Shown here: piece after piece, positions 38,737 through 47,703 of the stretch | Numbering within the stretch: the first letter of the stretch is position 1 | How the letters are laid out: each line of letters opens with the position of its first letter | Assembly: GCF_014298075.1 (NCBI RefSeq) | Contig: NZ_CP060418.1 | Location: forward strand, 4,774,001-4,838,000 | From: Enterobacter sp. JUb54 | GTDB taxonomy: Bacteria; Pseudomonadota; Gammaproteobacteria; Enterobacterales; Enterobacteriaceae | Direction: 5' to 3' | Length of the DNA stretch: 64,000 nt | The notes under the pieces: generated by a model | What the model saw: only the letters and a program-made list of their open reading frames with translations | What the model was told of the DNA's origin: nothing | The model's database searches: none | Translations under genes and position numbers: made by a program

Positions 38737-40705
38737 CGACATGTCTTTAGTTTCGCCTTCGTCAGCAGGCGAACACGGTGTACTACGTTCCATGCAGGAG
38801 GTTGCGATGAGCTCCCAGGAAGCCAGCAAAATGCTACGTACTTACAATATTGCCTGGTGGGGTAATAACTACTACGACGTTAACGAACTGGGCCATATCA
38901 GCGTTTGCCCGGATCCTGACGTCCCGGAAGCCCGCGTCGACCTTGCTGAATTAGTCAAAGCACGCGAAGCGCAGGGGCAGCGCCTGCCGGCACTGTTCTG
39001 CTTCCCACAGATTTTGCAGCACCGCCTGCGTTCGATTAACGCCGCCTTTAAGCGCGCGCGTGAATCCTATGGCTATAACGGCGACTACTTCCTGGTTTAC
39101 CCGATCAAGGTTAACCAGCATCGTCGCGTTATTGAGTCGCTGATCCACTCCGGCGAGCCGCTGGGACTGGAAGCCGGTTCCAAAGCGGAGCTGATGGCGG
39201 TTCTGGCCCATGCGGGGATGACCCGTAGCGTGATCGTCTGTAACGGTTATAAAGACCGTGAATACATCCGCCTGGCGCTGGTGGGTGAAAAGATGGGCCA
39301 CAAGGTCTATCTGGTCATCGAAAAAATGTCGGAAATCGCGATCGTGCTGGAAGAAGCCGCGCGCCTGAACGTCGTTCCGCGCCTGGGTGTGCGTGCACGT
39401 CTGGCGTCGCAGGGTTCCGGTAAATGGCAGTCTTCCGGCGGTGAAAAATCGAAGTTCGGCCTGGCAGCCACCCAGGTATTGCAGCTGGTTGAGATTCTGC
39501 GTGCCGCGGGGCATCTGGAAAGCCTGCAGCTGCTGCACTTCCACCTCGGCTCGCAGATGGCCAACATTCGCGATATCGCCACCGGCGTGCGCGAGTCGGC
39601 CCGCTTCTACGTCGAGCTGCATAAGCTGGGCGTGAATATTCAGTGCTTTGACGTCGGCGGCGGTCTCGGCGTTGACTACGAAGGGACCCGTTCGCAGTCC
39701 GACTGCTCGGTGAACTACGGCCTGAACGAATATGCCAACAACATTATCTGGGCGATTGGCGATGCCTGCGAAGAGAACGGTCTGCCGCACCCGACGGTGA
39801 TTACCGAGTCCGGGCGTGCGGTGACGGCGCACCACACCGTGCTGGTTTCCAACATCATCGGCGTTGAGCGCAACGAATACACCGAAGCGACCCCGCCGGC
39901 GCAGGACGCGGCGCGTCCGCTGCAGAGCATGTGGGAAACCTGGCAGGAGATGCACGAGACCGGCAACCGCCGCTCGCTGCGCGAATGGCTGCACGACAGC
40001 CAGATGGATCTGCACGATATCCACATCGGCTACTCGTCCGGCACCTTTAACCTGCAGGAACGCGCCTGGGCAGAGCAGCTGTATCTGAACATGTGCCATG
40101 AAGTTCAGAAGCAGCTCGACCCGAGCAACCGCGCGCATCGTCCGATTATCGACGAGCTGCAGGAACGTATGGCGGATAAAATTTACGTCAACTTCTCGCT
40201 GTTCCAGTCGATGCCGGATGCCTGGGGTATCGATCAGCTGTTCCCGGTGATGCCGCTGGAAGGGCTGAACATGGTGCCTGAGCGCCGTGCGGTGCTGCTG
40301 GATATCACCTGCGACTCCGATGGCGCCATTGACCACTATGTGGATGGCGACGGCATTGCCACCACCATGCCGATGCCGGAGTACGACCCTGAGAACCCGC
40401 CGATGCTGGGCTTCTTTATGGTCGGTGCGTATCAGGAAATCCTCGGCAACATGCACAACCTGTTCGGTGATACCGAAGCGGTCGACGTGTTTGTGTTCCC
40501 TGACGGCAGCGTCGAAGTGGAGCTGTCCGACGAAGGGGATACCGTAGCGGATATGCTGCAATATGTGCAGCTGGATCCCAACACCCTGCTGACCCAGTTC
40601 CGCGACCAGGTGAAAAACTCCGGTCTGGACGAGGCGCTACAGGTGCAGTTCCTCGAAGAGTTCGAAGCCGGTCTTTACGGGTACACCTACCTGGAAGACG
40701 AATAA
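38729..40705 (+). CDS. speA: Biosynthetic arginine decarboxylase
   Basis: A 658-aa PLP enzyme converting arginine to agmatine, same length as E. coli SpeA. The PLP lysine is in [15 protein letters not shown]. Other blocks are [45 protein letters not shown] and the C-terminal [16 protein letters not shown] with the catalytic Cys. GAGG lies 6 bases before the ATG at 38729; an in-frame ATG at 38630 lies inside yqgB. Its product feeds SpeB, encoded 204 bases downstream after a terminator. Confidence 0.97.
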   Translation: MSDDMSLVSPSSAGEHGVLRSMQEVAMSSQEASKMLRTYNIAWWGNNYYDVNELGHISVCPDPDVPEARVDLAELVKAREAQGQRLPALFCFPQILQHRLRSINAAFKRARESYGYNGDYFLVYPIKVNQHRRVIESLIHSGEPLGLEAGSKAELMAVLAHAGMTRSVIVCNGYKDREYIRLALVGEKMGHKVYLVIEKMSEIAIVLEEAARLNVVPRLGVRARLASQGSGKWQSSGGEKSKFGLAATQVLQLVEILRAAGHLESLQLLHFHLGSQMANIRDIATGVRESARFYVELHKLGVNIQCFDVGGGLGVDYEGTRSQSDCSVNYGLNEYANNIIWAIGDACEENGLPHPTVITESGRAVTAHHTVLVSNIIGVERNEYTEATPPAQDAARPLQSMWETWQEMHETGNRRSLREWLHDSQMDLHDIHIGYSSGTFNLQERAWAEQLYLNMCHEVQKQLDPSNRAHRPIIDELQERMADKIYVNFSLFQSMPDAWGIDQLFPVMPLEGLNMVPERRAVLLDITCDSDGAIDHYVDGDGIATTMPMPEYDPENPPMLGFFMVGAYQEILGNMHNLFGDTEAVDVFVFPDGSVEVELSDEGDTVADMLQYVQLDPNTLLTQFRDQVKNSGLDEALQVQFLEEFEAGLYGYTYLEDE

Positions 40706-40824
40706 TGTTTTACGGGCCCTCTCTGCAGTCGGGGGAGGGCACCCGGTCACACAACTGTGATGCCGACTTGAACCCGTACGCATTAACGGCGATAATTCGC
40801 ACTAACAAGCAGTCCCCTATTCAA

Positions 40825-40866
40825 ACCCTTCCTCGTCGGGCCTAACGACGCGGAGGGGTTTTTTTA
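40825..40866 (+). terminator. Terminator between speA and speB
   Basis: Imperfect stem ACCCTTCCTCGTCG with CGACGCGGAGGGGT around a GGCCTAA loop, followed by seven Ts. It could be a partial (attenuating) terminator if speA and speB share a transcript. Confidence 0.8.
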
Positions 40867-40909
40867 TATCTGTATAAACATACATCGACGGTAAAAAGAG
40901 GTCATTCTC

Positions 40910-41830
40910 ATGAGCACCTTAGGTCATCAATACGATAACTCCCTGGTATCTAACGCGTTTGGTTTTCTGCGTCTGCCGCTGAACTTCCAGCCGTACGACA
41001 GCAACGCCGACTGGGTGATCACCGGCGTTCCTTTTGATGCGGCAACCTCCGGTCGTGCGGGCGGACGTCACGGTCCTGCGTCGATCCGTCAGGTGTCTAC
41101 CAACCTCGCCTGGGAAGGCAGCCGCTTCCCGTGGAACTTCGATATGCGCGAACGTCTGAACGTGGTTGACTGCGGCGATCTGGTTTATGCCTTCGGCGAT
41201 GCGCGCGACATGAGCGAACGTTTGCAGGCCCACGCTGAAAAACTGCTGGCAGCCGGTAAACGGATGCTCTCTTTCGGCGGCGACCACTTTGTCACCCTGC
41301 CGCTGCTGCGCGCTCACGCGAAACACTTCGGCAAGATGGCGCTGGTGCACTTTGATGCGCACACCGACACCTACGCTAACGGCTGCGAATTCGACCATGG
41401 CACCATGTTCTTCACCGCGCCGAAAGAAGGCCTGATCGACCCGAACCACTCGGTGCAGATCGGTATTCGTACCGAGTTCGACAAAGATAACGGTTTTACC
41501 GTGCTCGACGCTTGCCAGGTCAACGATCGTTCCGTTGACGACATCATCGCCCAGGTGAAACAGATCGTTGGCGACATGCCGGTGTATCTGACGTTTGATA
41601 TCGATGCGCTGGATCCGGCGTTTGCTCCGGGAACCGGTACGCCGGTGATTGGCGGGCTGACCTCCGACCGCGCGATCAAACTGGTGCGCGGCCTGAAGGA
41701 TCTGAATATCGTCGGGATGGACGTGGTGGAAGTTGCGCCGTCTTACGATCAGTCCGAGATCACTGCTCTGGCCGCGGCAACGCTGGCGCTGGAGATGCTG
41801 TACATTCAGGCGGCGAAAAAAGGCGAATAA
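40910..41830 (+). CDS. speB: Agmatinase
   Basis: A 306-aa manganese enzyme of the ureohydrolase family, converting agmatine to putrescine and urea. Metal motifs are [18 protein letters not shown] and [16 protein letters not shown]. Length equals E. coli SpeB. Ribosome site AAGAGG precedes the ATG. It is 3 bases from the convergent MFS gene, the left border of the accessory catabolic block; in E. coli the next gene is loiP. Confidence 0.97.
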   Translation: MSTLGHQYDNSLVSNAFGFLRLPLNFQPYDSNADWVITGVPFDAATSGRAGGRHGPASIRQVSTNLAWEGSRFPWNFDMRERLNVVDCGDLVYAFGDARDMSERLQAHAEKLLAAGKRMLSFGGDHFVTLPLLRAHAKHFGKMALVHFDAHTDTYANGCEFDHGTMFFTAPKEGLIDPNHSVQIGIRTEFDKDNGFTVLDACQVNDRSVDDIIAQVKQIVGDMPVYLTFDIDALDPAFAPGTGTPVIGGLTSDRAIKLVRGLKDLNIVGMDVVEVAPSYDQSEITALAAATLALEMLYIQAAKKGE

Positions 41831-41833
41831 GCC

Positions 41834-43045
41834 TCAGACCCGCACGGCTGCTGCGCGACGCATGCGCAGCAGCAACACGCCTCCGGCAAGCAGCGTTATC
41901 ACCTGCGAAGCCACCAGCACCGAAAACCCTGAGCTTACCGATCCCACCGACTTCATCACCATCCCCATCAGCAGCGGAATAAACGCCGCGCAGAGATTAC
42001 CAATCCCATTAATAATACCGTAGGCACTGCCCACCGCCTGTGGCGATGCATGATGCTGAACCACCGCCGGGATCGCCGCGCCCTGCAGCCCCCAGAAGAT
42101 ATTGGCCGATAGCATAAACAGCGCCAGCATGGCCGGCTGCTGGCTGAGCATCAGCGCCAGCACCGAACCGGCGGTGAGAAAGCCGCCAACCACAAACAGC
42201 AGCGGCGCCTGTTCCGGGCGCATTTTATCGAGCAGCACGCCGCCGAGAAATTTCGACCCGAGGCTGAGCAAAAAAGGGATCGCGGCCAGAAACCCGGTGG
42301 CCTGCAGGGAAAATTGGTGCTCATCGCGCAGCCAGGCCGGCAGCCAGGCGCTGCTGCCCCACAGGTAGCTGAGGGTGGCAATTTCAACCAGCAGGATCCA
42401 GCCGAGCAGCGGCGTACGCCACGCCAGCAGAAACGTCTGGCGAAAGCCGGGGCTGACGGCGTTCGCCCTGGCGGTCGGGGCGGGTAAAAAGCGCCACACC
42501 ACGCCGCCACCGAGCAGCAGGTTCAGTAGCGCCAGGCTGTAAAACGATCCCATCCACCCCTGGTGTTCCACCAGAAAGGTGATCAGCGGAAAGCCCAGCG
42601 CCAGTCCCAAAGAGACGCCCAGAGCGGTGACGGCATTCGGCTTGCCGATGGCCTCGGCGGCGAAGTTGTCGCTGATAAAGCGCGTTTTGAGTGAAAACAG
42701 CGGGCCTTCCGCTATTCCGAGGATCAGCCGGGCGATCAGCATCCCCATCAGCGAACCCAGCAGCGGCGAGATGGCGCAAATCAGCGCCCACAGGGCGATG
42801 CTGCCTAATAACCCCTGGCGGTAATTAAGTTTACTTTCTATAACTGGCGTTAATAACAATGCCGAAAATCCGTAACCCAGAAGAAAGCAGGTCATCAGCA
42901 TTCCCTGTAACATTCTGTTATCATTTAACTGAAAGTGAGCGGCGAAATCGGGGTTAAGAATCATCACCGAGATATTTACCCGGTCCACGTAAGAAATGAT
43001 TATTAGCACCAGAAGTGCGATTGTTCCCTGCCATCTTGCGGTCAT
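41834..43045 (-). CDS. MFS transporter, anion:cation symporter type
   Basis: A 403-aa inner-membrane transporter with 12 predicted helices. IISYVDRVNISVMI in helix 1 and LILGIAEGPLFSLKTRF near helix 4 are typical of the ACS (hexuronate/phthalate/galactonate) family. AYGIINGIGNLCAAFIPL lies near helix 11. These import organic acids with H+. It is divergent from the Rieske ferredoxin operon and shares its operator region, so it is probably a member of the same regulon (inference). The substrate is unknown; it may be the substrate of the oxygenase pathway. Confidence 0.9.
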   Translation of the reverse strand: MTARWQGTIALLVLIIISYVDRVNISVMILNPDFAAHFQLNDNRMLQGMLMTCFLLGYGFSALLLTPVIESKLNYRQGLLGSIALWALICAISPLLGSLMGMLIARLILGIAEGPLFSLKTRFISDNFAAEAIGKPNAVTALGVSLGLALGFPLITFLVEHQGWMGSFYSLALLNLLLGGGVVWRFLPAPTARANAVSPGFRQTFLLAWRTPLLGWILLVEIATLSYLWGSSAWLPAWLRDEHQFSLQATGFLAAIPFLLSLGSKFLGGVLLDKMRPEQAPLLFVVGGFLTAGSVLALMLSQQPAMLALFMLSANIFWGLQGAAIPAVVQHHASPQAVGSAYGIINGIGNLCAAFIPLLMGMVMKSVGSVSSGFSVLVASQVITLLAGGVLLLRMRRAAAVRV

Positions 43046-43123
43046 TTTTATTTTTCTCTCTTGATCAACGATAACGCGATCTGGTTATTTTTAAATCTCA
43101 GTGATAGTTGCCATGTGAAAATG

Positions 43124-43138
43124 GTTCATAGGTGAAAC
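43124..43138. promoter_or_regulatory. Imperfect copy of the GTTTCA-TGAAAC operator
   Basis: GTTCATAGGTGAAAC retains the right half TGAAAC and most of the left half. It lies 32 bases from the perfect copy at 43170 and nearest the MFS start. Confidence 0.5.
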
Positions 43139-43169
43139 TCATTGTTTTAATTGGTTAAATTTACATGTT

Positions 43170-43185
43170 GTTTCACCGGTGAAAC
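43170..43185. promoter_or_regulatory. Perfect 16-bp palindrome, candidate IclR-family operator
   Basis: GTTTCACCGGTGAAAC is a perfect dyad about 125 bases upstream of the MFS start. The same arms recur at 43440. The IclR-family gene at 45900 is the only regulator in the cluster. Confidence 0.72.
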
Positions 43186-43388
43186 TTTATCATTCGTCCA
43201 TATTATTATTTTTAATAGCCATCTTGAAAAGAAGTCAATCGCCATTTACGAAAATATCATCAACCGATTAAATTATTTCTACCCGCCGCTTTAAATATCA
43301 CAATTTCGTATTGCAGCGATTTTTCGTGATCAATTGCACACTTAGCTCATTAAAGCGCGTTTGATTAACAAATCTTTCACATTGCCGC

Positions 43389-43416
43389 TTGACGAAATGT
43401 TGAACGCTTTTATATT
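43389..43416 (+). promoter_or_regulatory. Predicted sigma-70 promoter of the oxygenase operon
   Basis: TTGACG and TATATT with a 16-base spacer. Transcription would start near 43423, just before the palindrome at 43440, a good position for repression. Confidence 0.55.
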
Positions 43417-43439
43417 GACCGTATTAAATAAGAAACAGA

Positions 43440-43455
43440 GTTTCATATATGAAAC
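43440..43455. promoter_or_regulatory. Perfect 16-bp palindrome, candidate IclR-family operator
   Basis: GTTTCATATATGAAAC is a perfect dyad 19 bases before the ferredoxin ATG, downstream of the predicted start of transcription. It shares GTTTCA/TGAAAC arms with the site at 43170. Confidence 0.72.
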
Positions 43456-43474
43456 AAAGGCCTGGAGGATCGTG

Positions 43475-43798
43475 ATGAGCTGGATAGGCGTATGTGACGC
43501 AGAGCAAGTACAGGAAGATTTCCCTTTTAGCGGCAACATCGACGGTAAAGAGATCGGTATTTATCTGATTGAGGGTGAGTACTACGCGCTGGAGGACGTC
43601 TGTCCCCATGCCTATGCGCTGTTAAGCCAGGGTTTTGTCGAAGATGGCAAGGTTGAATGCCCGCTGCATGAGGCGGTGTTCGACGTCAAAACCGGCCAGT
43701 GTCTGCATGGTCCGGGCGGCCGTAACCTCAATCGTTACCCGGTGCGGGTATTCGACAATCAGATCCAGATTACGTTTATCGAGGAGAGTGTGGCATGA
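43475..43798 (+). CDS. Rieske [2Fe-2S] ferredoxin
   Basis: A 107-aa Rieske-type ferredoxin. Cluster ligands are C43 and H45 in CPHAYALL and C62 and H65 in CPLHEAVFD, the normal C-x-H and C-x2-H pattern with 16 residues between. GRNLNRYPVRVFDNQIQI is the family C-terminal part. It should carry electrons from the reductase at 47700 to the oxygenase at 44114. GGAGG at 43464-43468 fixes the ATG at 43475; an in-frame ATG at 43361 is leader. It overlaps the next gene by 4 bases (ATGA). Confidence 0.94.
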   Translation: MSWIGVCDAEQVQEDFPFSGNIDGKEIGIYLIEGEYYALEDVCPHAYALLSQGFVEDGKVECPLHEAVFDVKTGQCLHGPGGRNLNRYPVRVFDNQIQITFIEESVA

Positions 43799-44103
43799 GC
43801 GAAACCCTGAACTTCAACCCGGCGCTGCCGGAAAGCCGCCAGTTTACGCCGCCCGCAGAAGGCGGGAACGGCAACATTCATAAGCCGGGCGATTATCACA
43901 ACCTTATCTGGCAAACCCGTAGCCGCGTCCCGGAAAACTGGGAGCTGCAGCTTATCGCCACCCTCGAAACGCTGTTCGAGCAGGGCGCGGAAAGCCTGAG
44001 CCAGCTGGTCAATGGGCTGAACGCCCTGAAAATGCACGACCAGCAGGGTGAACCCTGGAGCGAAGCCAGCTTCCAGGCCTTTTTACAGGTCAACGGATAC
44101 TGA
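43795..44103 (+). CDS. Small protein of unknown function in the oxygenase operon
   Basis: A 102-aa protein I do not recognise with confidence. It has no signal peptide, no membrane segment and no Cys. The first 40 residues are Pro/Gly/Asn-rich (PALPESRQFTPPAEGGNGNI, HKPGDYHNLIWQTR). The rest is predicted helical (WELQLIATLETLFEQGAESL, then LVNGLNALKM) and ends EASFQAFLQVNGY. It overlaps the ferredoxin stop by 4 bases and is 10 bases before the oxygenase, so it is almost surely co-translated with both. Its size excludes a classical oxygenase beta subunit (about 160-190 aa). It could be an assembly or regulatory partner of the oxygenase, or a small helix-turn-helix-like protein. Confidence 0.8.
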   Translation: MSETLNFNPALPESRQFTPPAEGGNGNIHKPGDYHNLIWQTRSRVPENWELQLIATLETLFEQGAESLSQLVNGLNALKMHDQQGEPWSEASFQAFLQVNGY

Positions 44104-44113
44104 GGAAACAGCG

Positions 44114-45136
44114 ATGACAACAACGGTACAGAACTATCTCGATAAAGGGTTACGCGGCCTGTGGTATCCGGTGCTGGCGAGCTGGGAAGTGCAATCCGCC
44201 CCGGTGGGGATTACCCGCCTTGGCGAACAAATTGTGGTGTGGCGTAACAAAGACGGTCAGCTGCAGGCGCTGGAAGACCGCTGCCCGCATCGCGGCGCCC
44301 GCCTGTCGATGGGCTGGAACCTCGGCGATCGGATTGCCTGCTGGTATCACGGGGTGGAAGTGGCCGGCAACGGCGAAGTGAAAGATGTGCCGGCAGTCGA
44401 TAAATGCCCGCTGGTGGGTCAGCAGTGCGTACGCAGCTACAACGTCCAGGAAGCGCACGGGGCGATTTTCCTGTGGTTTGGCGCCACCGCCGACCAGCAG
44501 CCCGAAGAACTGACCTTCCCGCAGGAGCTGGCCGATAGCGATAAGTACAGCAACTTCCTCTGCACCGCGGCCTGGAAATGTAATTACCAGTACGCGCTGG
44601 AAAACGTGATGGACCCGATGCACGGCACCTATCTGCACTCCTCATCGCACTCGATGGCGGAAGGTGAGCGTAAAGCCGAAATGGTCCTCCAGCCGACGCA
44701 AACCGGTTTTATCTTTGAGAAGAAAGGCCAAAGTGGCGTCAACTTTGACTGGGTCGAGCTGGGCAACAGCGGCGCCTACTGGATGCGTTTATCGATCCCT
44801 TACAAAAAGCGTTTTGGGCCGGGCGGTCACTTCTGGATCGTCGGCATGGTGGTGCCGGAAGACAACGACAACTGCCGGGTCTTTTTCTGGCGTATTCGCG
44901 GCGTGCAGGGCTGGCAGCGCGATCTGTGGCGCTTTATGTACCGCAACCGCCTGGAAAAACTGCACTGGGAAGTACTGGAGCAGGATCGCGTGGTGCTGGA
45001 GAGCCTGGCGCCGAACGCCCGCGATCACGAATATCTCTATCAACATGACGTCGGCCTTTCCCGCCTGCGGCGGATGATGCAAAAAGCGGCGAAAGAGCAG
45101 TTGGCCGCCCGCGAAGCGCCGCAGGGAGCCGCCTGA
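44114..45136 (+). CDS. Rieske non-heme iron oxygenase, alpha subunit
   Basis: A 340-aa ring-hydroxylating-type oxygenase subunit. Rieske ligands are C57/H59 in CPHRGARLS and C76/H79 in CWYHG. The catalytic iron site is N164, D167, H170 and H175 in NVMDPMHGTYLH, where D167 bridges electron transfer and the His pair binds Fe. No beta-subunit gene is present, so it is probably an alpha-3 type like phthalate or vanillate oxygenases. It would hydroxylate or demethylate an aromatic or other organic substrate with O2. The ATG at 44114 follows GAGGAAACAGCG. It overlaps the SDR by one base. Confidence 0.94.
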   Translation: MTTTVQNYLDKGLRGLWYPVLASWEVQSAPVGITRLGEQIVVWRNKDGQLQALEDRCPHRGARLSMGWNLGDRIACWYHGVEVAGNGEVKDVPAVDKCPLVGQQCVRSYNVQEAHGAIFLWFGATADQQPEELTFPQELADSDKYSNFLCTAAWKCNYQYALENVMDPMHGTYLHSSSHSMAEGERKAEMVLQPTQTGFIFEKKGQSGVNFDWVELGNSGAYWMRLSIPYKKRFGPGGHFWIVGMVVPEDNDNCRVFFWRIRGVQGWQRDLWRFMYRNRLEKLHWEVLEQDRVVLESLAPNARDHEYLYQHDVGLSRLRRMMQKAAKEQLAAREAPQGAA

Positions 45137-45885
45137 TGAACGGGCTGTTAACCGGCAAGCGCATTGTGATTACCGGTGCGGCGCGCGGGCTGGGTTTCCA
45201 TTTTGCCCAGGCCTGTGCCGAACAGGGCGCTGAGGTCGTGATGTGCGACATCCTGCAAGGTGAGCTGGCGGAAAGCGCCCATCGTCTGCGCGAGCAGGGC
45301 TACCGTATCGAATCGCAGATCATCGATCTGGCGGATGCTCAGGCGATTACGCAGGCATTTCAGGCGATCGGCGAGCGGGGAAAGATCGACGGTCTGGTGA
45401 ATAACGCGGCGATGGCTACCGGCGTCGGCGGCAAAGATATGATCGACTACGATCCCGATCTGTGGGATCGGGTGATGTCGGTGAACGTCAAAGGCACCTG
45501 GCTGGTGACTCGGGCGGCGGTGCCGCTGCTGCGGGAAGGCGCCGGGATTGTCAATGTCGCCTCCGACACCGCGCTCTGGGGCGCGCCGCGGTTGATGGCC
45601 TACGTTGCCAGCAAAGGCGCGGTGATTGCCATGACCCGTTCCATGGCCCGTGAGCTGGGCGAAAAGCGCATTCGTATCAACGCGATCGCCCCAGGGCTGA
45701 CCCGAGTTGAAGCCACGGAATATGTCCCGGCAGAACGCCATCAGCTCTATGAAAACGGGCGCGCCCTGAGCGGCGCCCAGCAGCCGGAAGACGTCACCGG
45801 CAGCGTGGTGTGGTTGTTGAGCGACCTGTCGCGGTTTGTCACCGGGCAGCTGATCCCGGTCAACGGCGGATTTGTTTTTAACTAA
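45136..45885 (+). CDS. SDR-family dehydrogenase
   Basis: A 249-aa classical short-chain dehydrogenase. The NAD(P) motif TGAARGLG is at residues 13-20, NNAA at 89-92, the catalytic Ser at 143 (NVASDTALWG), and Y156/K160 in YVASK. ITGQLI-type end is VTGQLIPVNGGF. D38 in VVMCDI suggests NAD over NADP. Placed right after the oxygenase, it may oxidise a cis-dihydrodiol or other alcohol formed by it (inference). Its TGATG junction with the oxygenase implies coupled translation. Confidence 0.93.
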   Translation: MNGLLTGKRIVITGAARGLGFHFAQACAEQGAEVVMCDILQGELAESAHRLREQGYRIESQIIDLADAQAITQAFQAIGERGKIDGLVNNAAMATGVGGKDMIDYDPDLWDRVMSVNVKGTWLVTRAAVPLLREGAGIVNVASDTALWGAPRLMAYVASKGAVIAMTRSMARELGEKRIRINAIAPGLTRVEATEYVPAERHQLYENGRALSGAQQPEDVTGSVVWLLSDLSRFVTGQLIPVNGGFVFN

Positions 45886-45899
45886 TGAGGCGAAGCGGT

Positions 45900-46688
45900 A
45901 TGGCAAACGATCAGGAAGTGAAATACCTGGTGCCGGGACTGGAGCGGGGATTACAGCTGCTGCTGGCATTTGGCGAACAACATCGCGATCTGACCTTTGC
46001 CGAGCTGCATCGGCTGGTGGATATGCCGAAAGCGACCGCTTATCGCGTGGTGCAGACGCTGGAGTATATGGGGTTTCTGGAGCGCAACCCGCGCACCAAT
46101 ACCTTCTCGCTGGGGATGAACGTTCTGCGCCTTGGCTTTGAATATATCGCTTCATTGGATGTGGCGCAGGTCGGCCAGCCGGTGATTGAACAGCTGCGTG
46201 ATACCAGTCAATGCAGCAGCCACCTGGCGATCCGCGACGGACGAGACATCATTTATATCGCCCGCGTCAGCGCCGCCGGTTCCCGCATCAACCAGGTGAG
46301 CATCGGCACCCGTCTGCCGGTTCACTGCACCTCGCTTGGCCGTATGCTGCTGACCGATATCTCACGCGGTGACTTCGAACAGCTGTTTCCTGACGAGCGG
46401 CTGCCGGGCAACGCGCCGGGGCAAATTCACGACCGCGAAGCGCTGTGGCAGATGGTCCAGCAGGACAAAGCGCGCGGCTACGTGATTGGCGAATCCTTCT
46501 ACCGTCACGGTATCTCCTCCATCGTCTACCCGGTCTACGATCGCAGCGGGCGGGTGGCGGCAGTGGTCAGTATCCTGGTGCCGTCGGATGAGATCCCGCA
46601 AAGCGATCGCGAACGGCTGCAAAACGACGTCAGCATGGCGGCGGACAAAATTTCTGGCTTCTTAGGGCACTTGTCACAGGCCAGCTAA
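45900..46688 (+). CDS. IclR-family transcriptional regulator
   Basis: A 262-aa IclR-type regulator. The N-terminal winged helix-turn-helix spans about residues 8-65 (LERGLQLLLAFGE, TFAELHRLVDMPKATAYRVV, EYMGFLERN). The C-terminal effector domain contains GTRLPVHCTSLGRMLL, the family's conserved block, and GISSIVYPVYDRSGRVAAVV. IclR proteins often govern aromatic-acid catabolic operons and may repress or activate. GAGG 9 bases upstream favours the ATG at 45900 over 45885. It lies within the operon, and palindromes in the divergent promoter region are its likely targets (inference). Confidence 0.93.
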   Translation: MANDQEVKYLVPGLERGLQLLLAFGEQHRDLTFAELHRLVDMPKATAYRVVQTLEYMGFLERNPRTNTFSLGMNVLRLGFEYIASLDVAQVGQPVIEQLRDTSQCSSHLAIRDGRDIIYIARVSAAGSRINQVSIGTRLPVHCTSLGRMLLTDISRGDFEQLFPDERLPGNAPGQIHDREALWQMVQQDKARGYVIGESFYRHGISSIVYPVYDRSGRVAAVVSILVPSDEIPQSDRERLQNDVSMAADKISGFLGHLSQAS

Positions 46689-46776
46689 ATCAACGAGTTA
46701 ACGGCAGGCGCTTGAGTGCGTCGGGCATGTTTTACGCCCAAATCAGGGCGACTGAACGGTAAAGAGGCAACGAACG

Positions 46777-47703
46777 ATGAGTGTAACCGGAATTGAAAAG
46801 CTGGAATTTGGCGTTGATGACCTGACCCACAGCGCCAAATTTATGCGTGATTTTGGCCTGAAGGGCGATGCCAGCGGCCAACGTTTTACCACCCTGAGCG
46901 GCGCGCGGGTAGAACTCAACCCGATCGATAGCCCGGACCTGCCTGCGGCTTTTGAAGCAGGCAACACCTTGCGCCGGATGACCTGGGCGGTGGCGGATCG
47001 GGCGGCGCTGGATGCGTTGCGACCAAAGCTGGCGCAGCAGCCGGCGTTTCGTGAGGTTGACGGTGCCCTCGAGTGCCAGGATCCGAACGGCATGACGCTG
47101 CGCGTGCAGGTCACGCAACAAACCGCGGTGGATCTCAACGTCGAGGCGATCAACCAGTGGGGCGATATCCGCCGCATTGACACTCCCAGCCCGGTCTACG
47201 ATCGCGCACAGCCGATCAACGTCGGGCATGTGGTGTTCTTTGTTGAAGAGCTGGCGGCGGTCGAAAGCTTCTATCGTGATGTGCTGGGATTCCAGGTATC
47301 GGACCGCTACATCAACCGCGCGGTGTTCCTGCGCTGCGGCGTGCGCGGCGGCCATCACAACCTCTTTTTGTTACAGCTTCCCAACCGCAAGCGTGGCCTG
47401 AACCACGTGGCCTTTACCGTGCGCGATATTCACGAAGTGATCGGCGGCGGCATTGCGATGAACAAAAACGCGTGGAGCACCTTTATCGGTCCAGGCCGCC
47501 ACCCGGTTTCTTCCGCCTATTTCTGGTACGTCAACAGCCCGACCGGCGGGGCGTTTGAGTATTACACCAACGATGATTTCCTGACCGAGAAGTGGCAGCC
47601 GCGCGAGCTTGAACACTCGCTGGTCTCCTTTACCGAATGGGCGGTTGAAGGGGGAATCGACCACGACACCCGCCGCCAGCAGAAAAAGCCGGAGGCGGTA
47701 TGA
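46777..47703 (+). CDS. VOC-family protein, type I extradiol dioxygenase-like
   Basis: A 308-aa protein with two vicinal-oxygen-chelate modules, as in type I extradiol (catechol 2,3-) dioxygenases. The N-module is about residues 5-115. The C-module holds candidate iron ligands: His in NVGHVVFFVEEL, His in GLNHVAFTVRD and Glu in GGAFEYYTNDD. The signature YRDVLGFQVSD is typical. It would open a ring with O2 next to a vicinal diol. Ribosome site GAGG lies before the ATG, 88 bases after the IclR gene, so a separate promoter is possible here. It overlaps the reductase by 4 bases. Confidence 0.9.
   Translation: MSVTGIEKLEFGVDDLTHSAKFMRDFGLKGDASGQRFTTLSGARVELNPIDSPDLPAAFEAGNTLRRMTWAVADRAALDALRPKLAQQPAFREVDGALECQDPNGMTLRVQVTQQTAVDLNVEAINQWGDIRRIDTPSPVYDRAQPINVGHVVFFVEELAAVESFYRDVLGFQVSDRYINRAVFLRCGVRGGHHNLFLLQLPNRKRGLNHVAFTVRDIHEVIGGGIAMNKNAWSTFIGPGRHPVSSAYFWYVNSPTGGAFEYYTNDDFLTEKWQPRELEHSLVSFTEWAVEGGIDHDTRRQQKKPEAV

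Larger units (their letters stand above)
43046..43474. other. AT-rich divergent control region
   Basis: About 430 bp between the divergent MFS and ferredoxin genes. It contains the three palindromic sites and the promoter listed separately. No gene is present: the open frame from 43361 enters the ferredoxin gene but has no ribosome site before its first ATG. Confidence 0.7.

Noticed and set aside
38951..40561. 536-aa frame antisense to speA
   Set aside because: Shadow of the highly biased speA frame; no ribosome site or family match.
45885..45899. Upstream ATG of the IclR gene as the start
   Set aside because: GAGG lies after it and at proper spacing to the ATG at 45900.
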